NCBI RefSeq assembly: GCF_009664365.1
Contig: NZ_CP044310.1
Coordinates: forward strand, 5,519,501 to 5,583,500
DNA length: 64,000 nucleotides
Direction: 5' to 3'
Source: Paenibacillus xylanilyticus
GTDB lineage: Bacteria; Bacillota; Bacilli; Paenibacillales; Paenibacillaceae
Made by a program: the position numbers and the translations under genes. This document shows, piece by piece, positions 9,463-16,621 of the stretch. Position 1 is the stretch's first letter. Each line of letters starts with the position of its first letter. The notes under the pieces are model-generated. The model did no database searches and had not been told where the DNA came from. It saw only the letters and a program-made list of their open reading frames with translations.

Positions 9463-10746
9463 TTAATCTCCTTCTGTACTTATTGAATTCACACGATCAG
9501 TATTTTTATATCGTAACCAGTCTATAAATAGCCCTATGGACAACAATCCATAAACGATTATTTCATCAACTAGTATCTGTCTTAAATTACGATGATTCAG
9601 AATGAAAGCGATCATTATGCTCACTCCACCAGCCAAAAGCCATACCTTCAATCTGGAGTTTCCAGAAAGCATGTGAAGATACGCTAGAAAAACCACCAAG
9701 GCTAATATTGCATATACAATCCCGATCGGTAACAATATCGCCGAAACGCCCGAATACTCCGGGCCAAAAAAAAGCGAGATAGACGGCAGAAAAAGTACAT
9801 TACTCATTAGTAGATATAGAATTAGACCGAAAAAAATACAGATACCATACCCAGCTAAAATTATCGTTATGGTATTTGTTTTTGCATTGATTGTTTCACC
9901 CTCCTGAGCTAGGGCTTTATTTATCTTCGGAACCAGTGCAGTGATAATGCTAAATGCAGCAAAATATACAAGTTGACCATATTTTAGAGCGACTGCATAT
10001 TCTCCTGATTGATTAGGTAGAAAGTAGTGCACAGCAAGCATATCAATTGATAAAAAAAATAAAATACTACAATTCAAAACAAATGATTGCCCTAGATCCT
10101 GCTTGACCTGCTGCCATGATATCTTTTCACCTGTGTTTCTCCGATTTGCTCTATCGTCACCAGATGTAGAAGACATGTACCCATAAATGGTTGAGGCAAG
10201 CATACCCAGCATGACCGCCAACATTAAACGTTCCACATCAAGGCCCGTTTTAGTAAGATTTATAAAGAAAAATACAAGGAGCAATTTCCCCCCCACTTCA
10301 GCATAAAAACTAAGATTCAGCTTCATTAGAGATCCGCTTCCCTGCATCATCCCCCTGTAGTAGCTAGTTATTATATGAAGCCAAATGAGGATAATCAGCC
10401 AAATATAACTTAGAATGCTTATTTGAATAAATTTACTAATTATGGGTACAAAGGCGAATAAAATAAAACAGCTAACAGTTGTAAAAAGTGATATTTTTTT
10501 TGCTTTTGAAAGAACTACTATATCCCTACCTTGAAACGATAACTTTGCGGTAACTAGTTGTATCGACAATCCTACCACTGATAGCAACGTAAACATGGCA
10601 AGCAGAGCATTGAACTGCCCATACTGCTCAGTAGTCAAATAACGCCCGGCTATAATATGAAATAAAAAGTTAAATCCGTTTAATAGAACATTAAAAAATG
10701 GAAATACGAATACCCGCCAACGATTGCTCGCTAATGTAACACTCAT
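9463..10746 (-). CDS. Oligosaccharide flippase (Wzx/polysaccharide biosynthesis protein family)
   Basis: 427 residues with about 12 hydrophobic helices. The N-terminus (FPFFNVLLNGFNFLFHIIAGRYLTTEQYGQFNALLAM) matches the MATE-like MOP superfamily of lipid-linked oligosaccharide flippases. It would move the lipid-linked product of the neighbouring glycosyltransferases to the outer face of the membrane. The start codon overlaps the stop of the upstream gene (ATGA, 4 bp) and has no strong ribosome binding site, which suggests translational coupling. A Wzx partner polymerase (Wzy) is not evident; the giant membrane protein at the left edge might take part in transfer. Confidence 0.88.
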   Translation of the reverse strand: MSVTLASNRWRVFVFPFFNVLLNGFNFLFHIIAGRYLTTEQYGQFNALLAMFTLLSVVGLSIQLVTAKLSFQGRDIVVLSKAKKISLFTTVSCFILFAFVPIISKFIQISILSYIWLIILIWLHIITSYYRGMMQGSGSLMKLNLSFYAEVGGKLLLVFFFINLTKTGLDVERLMLAVMLGMLASTIYGYMSSTSGDDRANRRNTGEKISWQQVKQDLGQSFVLNCSILFFLSIDMLAVHYFLPNQSGEYAVALKYGQLVYFAAFSIITALVPKINKALAQEGETINAKTNTITIILAGYGICIFFGLILYLLMSNVLFLPSISLFFGPEYSGVSAILLPIGIVYAILALVVFLAYLHMLSGNSRLKVWLLAGGVSIMIAFILNHRNLRQILVDEIIVYGLLSIGLFIDWLRYKNTDRVNSISTEGD

Positions 10747-11867
10747 CGAATTCGCCGATCTAGGCGCCAGATATCAGCTATAGATCTTAGAAAGCGTATC
10801 GAATCTTTCCAGACATGGATATGCGATCCTTCCCGGTCAATGCAAGCAACTGGCAGCTGCAGTACCCTTAATCTGAGCTTTTTCGCTAAGAACATCATTT
10901 CAAGATCCACCGCCAATCCAAGATTTTCTTTCAAATGAGGAAACAATCTTCGGACAGCTATGGCATTCAGTACCTTTAAACCAGTCTGTGAATCAATTAC
11001 TCCTTCTGGAAGAAAGGGTTTGGATATTAATCTTTTACAAAAGCTCAATCCGACACGCAATAAGGGACGATTTTCTGCTGAAGTATCCTTGGTACCAGTG
11101 ATCATATCGTAATATCCCAATTTCACAATATTCAGCATTCGTGCAATGTCCTCAATAAAAAAGGAGTCATCCGCATCAACAAAAACAAAATAATCTGCTT
11201 CGATCTCCTTCATTCCTTCTAGATATGTACCTGCTTTTCTAGTATTTCTACCCAATTCTCTTGCATTCATTAATGGACTTACATCACGATTTATTCTGTT
11301 AATGGACAACGTTGTATCTTTCTCTAAGGTTTGAATTAATTCCATAGTCCGATCTCCACTACCATCGTCAATAAGGTAAAGCGAACCCTCAATCACATGT
11401 GAACGGATATATTCCTGTAGCTTGCGACAAAAGCTCTCAACATAAGAAAATCGTTTTTCTTCGTTATATACGGATAAAATGAAAGCAATATGTGCACTCT
11501 TGGCCGGATATTCCGGATGCAACAAACTCTGTATGTCTGTAAGTAGTTTATCCGGATAGTTTGCATTCCAATGCAGCAAACGAATCCTACCTACACCAGT
11601 AATACGCAACAGATGACTGTCCTGTAGGGTAGATCTCATGTCTGTAATAACTAATAAAGGGATTTGTGGGTGAAAAGCACGGATAGCATTGGAAGCTGAG
11701 ACCACTTTTTCAGGATCTTTATAGTCAATGATACAGCAACGTGACGAGTCAAAAGAGCTGCCGTTTGAGCTTTCCTCGTTCTCCCCTAAAATCACATTAT
11801 AGAAATGGACGATTTCTTTAAATTGAATATTTCTTTCTCCATCTGAAAGAATAAAAACAGGGTCCAT
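10743..11867 (-). CDS. Family 2 glycosyltransferase with N-terminal receiver-like domain
   Basis: 374 residues from the ATG at 11867, which has GGAGG with a 7 nt spacer. Upstream in-frame ATGs at 11873 and 11915 are worse placed. Residues about 128-350 are a dolichyl-phosphate-glucose-synthase-like GT2 domain (FILSVYNEEKRF, LIDDGSGDRT, FVDADDSFF, DSQTGLKVL), usually acting on polyprenyl phosphate. Residues 1-125 are extra: FILSDGERN, then CCIIDYKD (possible phospho-Asp position), IPLLVITDM, VGRIRLLHW and a final amphipathic helix KLLTDIQSLL. This follows the beta/alpha order of a receiver domain but lacks the second acidic pair and the Lys. It heads the four-gene glycan operon. The N-terminal assignment is inference from the pattern. 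Confidence 0.85.
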   Translation of the reverse strand: MDPVFILSDGERNIQFKEIVHFYNVILGENEESSNGSSFDSSRCCIIDYKDPEKVVSASNAIRAFHPQIPLLVITDMRSTLQDSHLLRITGVGRIRLLHWNANYPDKLLTDIQSLLHPEYPAKSAHIAFILSVYNEEKRFSYVESFCRKLQEYIRSHVIEGSLYLIDDGSGDRTMELIQTLEKDTTLSINRINRDVSPLMNARELGRNTRKAGTYLEGMKEIEADYFVFVDADDSFFIEDIARMLNIVKLGYYDMITGTKDTSAENRPLLRVGLSFCKRLISKPFLPEGVIDSQTGLKVLNAIAVRRLFPHLKENLGLAVDLEMMFLAKKLRLRVLQLPVACIDREGSHIHVWKDSIRFLRSIADIWRLDRRIR

Positions 11868-12091
11868 AGTCATGCCTCCAAGTTTGTAATATAGTCCTAT
11901 TTTCCCAATCAACATTTAAAAATGTTTGTGTGCACATATGAAGTTAATATGAAAATGGATGTACTTTCTTCATAATTCCCTTTTACTTCACACTCATTTC
12001 GCAGTTTGCCTCCATTCATGTAAAATAGGAATATACCCGTTGCTATCACGGGAACTTAAATGATGAATCCGGTACAGGAGGTTATGAACCG

Positions 12092-13234
12092 ATGAATATT
12101 GTTTCCATTGAACCAACACCCAGTCCCAATACGATGATGCTTCATCTTGATGAGCGACTCGAAGACGGGATCCGCAGAACCTACACGCTGGATAATGAAC
12201 GCTCTGCTCCAGCGTTTATCCGCCAGATGCTCCATATTCCTGGTGTTAAAAGTGTGTTTCATACCACGGACTTCGTGGCGCTGGATCGCAAGGGGAATGC
12301 CGACTGGTCCGTCATTCTGGGAGAAGTCCAGAACCGTCTGGGCCAACAAGGAATTGACCTCGACTGGATTGAATCCGAGGATGCTTCAGGCGAGCATTTT
12401 GGCGAAGCACAGGTATTTGTACAGTTTTTCCGCGGGGTTCCGATGCAGATTCGGGTTAAGGCCGGTGCAAAGGAAGAACGAATCTCTCTCTCCGATCGAT
12501 TCGTTAAAGCCGTTACCGAAGTGGCCAGTGCAACGCTGATCAAAGAACGTAAGTTAAGTGATTACGGCGTACGGTACGGCGAATTGCCGGATATTGCCCG
12601 TGAGGTTGAGCAGGAGCTGGAGGCAGCCTATCCTCCGGAGCGTCTGAAGCAGGTCATTGAACAGGCCATTGCGCACGGAACCAATACAGAAGAGTTTGTG
12701 GAACGCCGCCGCAAGCTGGAAGGTGCCGAGCTGGAAGCGGCACTGAGCAGTGAGGATTGGAATGTACGCTATGCAGCTTTTGACGGTATGGAGCCTACAG
12801 AAGAGAGATTGCCGCTTATTGCCCGCGCTCTGCATGACAGTAAAATGCAGATACGCCGGTTGGCGGTAGTCTATCTTGGAGATATCAAAACGCCGGAAGC
12901 CATGGAATTGCTGTATGAAGCACTCAAAGACAGCTCCCCTGCCGTACGTCGTACCGCTGGAGACACCTTGTCCGATATCGGCGACCCGGCTGCAACCGCT
13001 GCGATGACGGCTACGCTCACCGACAGCAGCAAACTCGTGCGCTGGCGGGCAGCCCGTTTCTTATATGAAGTGGGAACCGAAGAAGCAGAACCAGCTCTGC
13101 GGAAGGCAGCGGACGATCCTGAATTTGAAGTTAGCCTGCAAGCCAAGATGGCACTGGAGCGAATTGAATCCGGTGAACAGGCTGCAGGTACCGTATGGCA
13201 GCAAATGGCCGGACGCAACAAAAAGACGGAATAG
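12092..13234 (+). CDS. cvfC: CvfC/YpgR-like protein: NifU N-terminal domain plus HEAT repeats
   Basis: 380 residues, soluble. Residues 1-85 fit the Nfu/NifU N-terminal scaffold domain (SIEPTPSPNTMMLHLDERL, FIRQMLHIPGVKSVFHTTDF). Residues about 225-360 contain at least four HEAT/PBS-lyase-type helical repeats (AALHDSKMQIRRLAVVYLGDI, ALKDSSPAVRRTAGDTLSDIGD, TDSSKLVRWRAARFLYEVG). This architecture is known from the conserved virulence factor C family of staphylococci and YpgR of Bacillus. The biochemical role is unknown; the NifU-like part lacks the CxxC iron-sulfur scaffold, so iron-sulfur cluster carriage is not implied. AGGAGG precedes the ATG. It stands alone and marks the change to more GC-rich sequence. 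Confidence 0.85.
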   Translation: MNIVSIEPTPSPNTMMLHLDERLEDGIRRTYTLDNERSAPAFIRQMLHIPGVKSVFHTTDFVALDRKGNADWSVILGEVQNRLGQQGIDLDWIESEDASGEHFGEAQVFVQFFRGVPMQIRVKAGAKEERISLSDRFVKAVTEVASATLIKERKLSDYGVRYGELPDIAREVEQELEAAYPPERLKQVIEQAIAHGTNTEEFVERRRKLEGAELEAALSSEDWNVRYAAFDGMEPTEERLPLIARALHDSKMQIRRLAVVYLGDIKTPEAMELLYEALKDSSPAVRRTAGDTLSDIGDPAATAAMTATLTDSSKLVRWRAARFLYEVGTEEAEPALRKAADDPEFEVSLQAKMALERIESGEQAAGTVWQQMAGRNKKTE

Positions 13235-13377
13235 TCCTTGTTAAGAGAACATCCAACTTTTGTTATTGCATGATGAAACAAGGAAAGGTATACTGAATGT
13301 CTGTTTGAGCAACAGAACATGGCATGTAACGTTCTGCTATTCAATAATTTCATAGACAATAGATACACCTCATCCAT

Positions 13378-13606
13378 GATGATGAGGTAGAGGTCGCGGG
13401 TGCGATCAGTAAGCTGAAGGAGGCGCTAAGGAGCCGCTCATGAGATCAGCCGAAAGGTGCACCCGCCGAAGCCTGCTGGACGGTTCCTTACATTTGTCCA
13501 GTATGGTTGGGGCTGCTGCCGAAAGGTACAGAACTGTCACAGAGATACACACCAGCCCGCATGGGTGGGTATGAATTCTTCTGTGTTGAGCTATCTTATA
13601 ACATCT
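13378..13606 (+). promoter_or_regulatory. Lysine riboswitch (L box)
   Basis: The conserved L-box blocks occur in order: GGTAGAGGTCGCG, ATCAGTAAG, CAGCCGAAAGGTGC, CCCGCCGAAG, a long P4 hairpin (CTGGAC...GTCCAG) with GGTTGGGGCTGC, and a P5 arm CACAGAG...TTCTGTG. The P1 helix can form between GAGGTAG near 13383 and CTATCTT near 13591. It is followed by an intrinsic terminator and then a lysine-permease gene, which is the standard arrangement for lysine-repressed transport. Confidence 0.92.
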
Positions 13607-13631
13607 GGGACAGGTGCGGACAATGGATAAT

Positions 13632-13664
13632 AAGACCGCAGGCTGAAGCCTGCGGTCTTTTGTG
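13632..13664 (+). terminator. Intrinsic terminator of the lysine riboswitch
   Basis: Stem GACCGCAGGC / GCCTGCGGTC with a TGAA loop, followed by TTTTGTG. It lies between the L-box aptamer and the permease start, so lysine binding should favour this terminator. Confidence 0.9.
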
Positions 13665-13718
13665 TGTATAGTGCCATTGATCCATATCATCAGTACGCTG
13701 AGTGAAGGAGTGTTTTCA

Positions 13719-15197
13719 TTGCAAGACCGCAACAAGCAAACAACAGCAGGAAACGGTTCCCTGAAAAAGGGATTGCGTGCACGGCATATGACGATGATTG
13801 CCCTCGGTGGCTCCATCGGTACAGGGCTGTTCCTCGCAAGTGGTACCGCCATCTCCACAGCCGGACCGGGTGGAGCATTGATTGCATATGCCGCCGTCGG
13901 CATCATGGTTTACTTTCTGATGACAAGCCTTGGAGAACTGGCTACATTTATGCCTGACTCCGGTTCATTTAATACGTATGCCGCTCGTTTCGTTGATCCC
14001 GCACTTGGCTTCGCCATGGGCTGGAATTTCTGGTACAACTGGGCCGTCACCATTGCGGCCGAACTGGCTGCAGCTACGGTACTCATCAAGTATTGGTTCC
14101 CTGACAGCTCGTCCATGTTATGGAGCCTGCTATTTCTCGTTTTAATCTTTGCTCTGAATGTGCTGTCTGTTAAAGGTTATGGCGAATCGGAATATTGGTT
14201 TGCCATCATCAAAGTGGCTACCGTCATTATCTTTTTGGCCGTAGGTGTGCTGATGATCTTCGGTATTATGGGCGGAGAAGCCGTCGGTTTCAGCAACTTT
14301 ACAGTGGGTGATGCGCCCATCCATGGCGGATTCTTCGCCGTACTTGGTGTGTTCATGGCTGCAGGGTTCTCTTTCCAGGGAACCGAGCTCATTGGTGTCG
14401 CTGCGGGTGAGAGTGAAAATCCGCGTGAAAATGTACCTCGTGCCATTCGGCAGGTATTCTGGCGGATTCTGATCTTCTACATTTTGGCCATCACGGTAAT
14501 CAGTTTGATCATCCCGTATACGCATCCGAACCTGCTCAAAGGTGATCTGAAGAATATCGGTGTCAGTCCATTTACGCTGGTATTTGAAAAAGCCGGGCTT
14601 GCCATTGCAGCTTCGGTCATGAATGCAGTCATTCTGACCTCTGTGCTGTCTGCCGGCAACTCTGGCATGTATGCTTCAAGCCGGGTTCTCTATGCTCTTG
14701 CCCGTGATGGCAAGGCGCCGCGTTTCCTAGCACGACTGAACAAAAAAGGCATTCCAATGAATGCCCTGCTTGTAACTACAGCTGTCGGCATGCTGGCGTT
14801 TCTCGCTTCCCTGTTCGGTGACGGTATTGTGTATACCTGGCTGCTGAATGCCTCCGGCATGTGCGGATTTATCACCTGGCTAGGCATTGCCATCAGCCAT
14901 TATCGCTTCCGCCGGGCTTATGTTGCCCAGGGCAGGGACTTGAAAGACTTGCCTTATCGCGCACGCTGGTTCCCGTTCGGACCGATATTCGCTTTTGTAC
15001 TCTGTATCATCGTTATTATCGGACAGAACTACCAGGCCTTTACGGGCGATCAGATCGACTGGAGCGGAGCGCTTGTTGCCTACCTGAGTGTACCGCTGTT
15101 CCTGATTCTATGGCTTGGTTACAAGTGGATCAAGAAAACCAAAGTGGTGCCGCTGAAGGAATGTGACTTCTCCCCTACGGATTCCTCTGCGCAGTAA
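13719..15197 (+). CDS. lysP: Lysine-specific amino acid permease (APC family)
   Basis: 492 residues from a TTG at 13719 with AAGGAG and an 8 nt spacer. The longer reading from 13662 starts in the terminator's T-run and is rejected. The protein has 12 membrane helices and the APC signature near the N-terminus (LKKGLRARHMTMIALGGSIGTGLFLASG), then GPGGALIAYAAVGIMVYFLM and LGELATFMPDSGSF, as in the AAT subfamily (LysP, AroP). Specificity for lysine is supported by the riboswitch in its leader rather than by the sequence alone. It is a proton-coupled importer in the cytoplasmic membrane, and a monocistronic unit bounded by a strong terminator. Confidence 0.93.
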   Translation: MQDRNKQTTAGNGSLKKGLRARHMTMIALGGSIGTGLFLASGTAISTAGPGGALIAYAAVGIMVYFLMTSLGELATFMPDSGSFNTYAARFVDPALGFAMGWNFWYNWAVTIAAELAAATVLIKYWFPDSSSMLWSLLFLVLIFALNVLSVKGYGESEYWFAIIKVATVIIFLAVGVLMIFGIMGGEAVGFSNFTVGDAPIHGGFFAVLGVFMAAGFSFQGTELIGVAAGESENPRENVPRAIRQVFWRILIFYILAITVISLIIPYTHPNLLKGDLKNIGVSPFTLVFEKAGLAIAASVMNAVILTSVLSAGNSGMYASSRVLYALARDGKAPRFLARLNKKGIPMNALLVTTAVGMLAFLASLFGDGIVYTWLLNASGMCGFITWLGIAISHYRFRRAYVAQGRDLKDLPYRARWFPFGPIFAFVLCIIVIIGQNYQAFTGDQIDWSGALVAYLSVPLFLILWLGYKWIKKTKVVPLKECDFSPTDSSAQ

Positions 15198-15205
15198 TCT
15201 CATAG

Positions 15206-15262
15206 AAAATCCCCCTGCTTCTGACCGTTCTGTACGGTTTAGAAGCAGGGGGATTTTGTTTT
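15206..15262. terminator. Bidirectional terminator between lysP and transglutaminase-like gene
   Basis: 15-bp perfect stem AATCCCCCTGCTTCT / AGAAGCAGGGGGATT, with A-rich and T-rich flanks on either side. It serves the two convergent genes. Confidence 0.93.
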
Positions 15263-15297
15263 GAATAAGATGAAGGCGTTATTACATCCGCCTTGAT

Positions 15298-16425
15298 TCA
15301 TAACGTCCAATTGATCTTCACACGCAGATCCGTTGTATCTTCCATTTTGGACACATAATACGATATCGATTTCATCCCGAGCTGATACAAATTCTGCAAA
15401 TCTTCAACCAGACTGGTCTCGGTACCTTTGTACCTGAAAGTCAGTGTGGTTCCACCTTCCTTCAGCACATTCTGCACCTTGGTTTCCAGTGCGGAATGTC
15501 CACTAACCGCATCTTTCTCGTCATAGAGCGAATATTCCAGCGTGTGGTACAGCTTCTGATACGCAGGTGCCTTGCTGCCGCCGCTCTGTATCAAGGTTTG
15601 CAGGGCCTCCCGGTAAGGAGCTGATGCAGTCGGATATTTGCCTTTGCCCGTCCAGATATGGTCACGTGCCATCTCGTCATCGCTGAGCAAATAGTAATTA
15701 TGGCTAACTTTCCCTTTACGGTCAGGTGTCGGATCATCCCAGGTCGTGTCCATGTGGTACCATTTGCCGTCCAGCTTCACGATATTCCACGCATGCAGCT
15801 GATCACCTGCCGTACCTTCCACAATCCGGTTCTCAATGCCCACCTGATCCAGCATCCGGTACGCAAGCAGGGAATACCCCTGACATACGGTGCTGCCCGT
15901 GACAAGTCCATCATAGGCCGTGTATTTCTGAAGAGAAGTATCATAGGCAAGATGGAGAACAATCCAGTCATGGATCGCTTTTACCTTTTCATGATTCGTC
16001 ATGCCAGGTGTAATAATCTCTTTTAAAACATGGGTTACTTTGCGGTTAACGTAATCGGTCTGTTCCTTGGTCTCCCGGTAGGACAGATTCACATGGACCT
16101 CGGCCGACACGTTGGAACCTTTATAATTAAAAGCATAACTCTTGACGGTATATTGGATGTAGGGATCACTGGTCATTGCTTCATCAATGGAGCTCTGGAG
16201 CTGCTTTTTGAGTCCTTTCACATCGCCCTTGTATGTAAATACAAGCTCCTCCGTTCGCTGTGACATGGCTGTAAGCAGCGTCTGACGTAAATCCTTGGTT
16301 GTGGAAATATCTGATGTGTCGGATGCAGCATACAGTTGATCCAGGTCAACCGCACGAGGTAAAGCCACCGCAATCAGACAGCCTGCCAGCAATATGGTGA
16401 TCACTCGTTTTCCGTTTTTGCCCAT
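15298..16425 (-). CDS. Exported transglutaminase-like (cysteine peptidase fold) protein
   Basis: 375 residues with an N-terminal signal anchor (KRVITILLAGCLIAVALP). The central domain, about residues 135-235, is a transglutaminase-core fold with the triad in view: Cys in STVCQGYSLLAYRML, His in DQLHAWNIVKLDGKWYHMD, and Asp in DTTWDDP. Such bacterial proteins act outside the membrane, possibly on cell wall or surface proteins; the reaction is not established. The flanking N- and C-terminal parts both contain a similar segment (TEELVFTYKGDVKGL and TTLTFRYKGTETSLVEDL), which suggests an internal duplicated adaptor domain. It is a single gene bounded by terminators. Confidence 0.87.
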   Translation of the reverse strand: MGKNGKRVITILLAGCLIAVALPRAVDLDQLYAASDTSDISTTKDLRQTLLTAMSQRTEELVFTYKGDVKGLKKQLQSSIDEAMTSDPYIQYTVKSYAFNYKGSNVSAEVHVNLSYRETKEQTDYVNRKVTHVLKEIITPGMTNHEKVKAIHDWIVLHLAYDTSLQKYTAYDGLVTGSTVCQGYSLLAYRMLDQVGIENRIVEGTAGDQLHAWNIVKLDGKWYHMDTTWDDPTPDRKGKVSHNYYLLSDDEMARDHIWTGKGKYPTASAPYREALQTLIQSGGSKAPAYQKLYHTLEYSLYDEKDAVSGHSALETKVQNVLKEGGTTLTFRYKGTETSLVEDLQNLYQLGMKSISYYVSKMEDTTDLRVKINWTL

Positions 16426-16516
16426 GAAAGGATACCACCTCTCTTTGCAACATTCTCAAGCCTCATTGTATCACAAAAGGATCTGACGTCAGGCTTCTAG
16501 TTTTGTCGAAAAGCAT

Positions 16517-16545
16517 CAAAAGAGACCTTCCGCAGAAGGTCTCCC
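16517..16545 (-). terminator. Terminator downstream of the SLH-domain gene
   Basis: Stem GAGACCTTC / GAAGGTCTC with a CGCA loop; on the minus strand it is followed by TTTTGATG. It lies 77 bp after the stop at 16622. Confidence 0.85.
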
Positions 16546-16621
16546 TTGTCTTCAGCAAAAAAACACATACCCGCTATATCCAGCCTATGACTTACCAGAG
16601 CGGGTTATGCAAGAATACCTC

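Noticed and set aside
13662..13718. Extended N-terminus of the lysine permease
   Set aside because: It begins in the riboswitch terminator's T-run and lacks a ribosome binding site; the TTG at 13719 has one.
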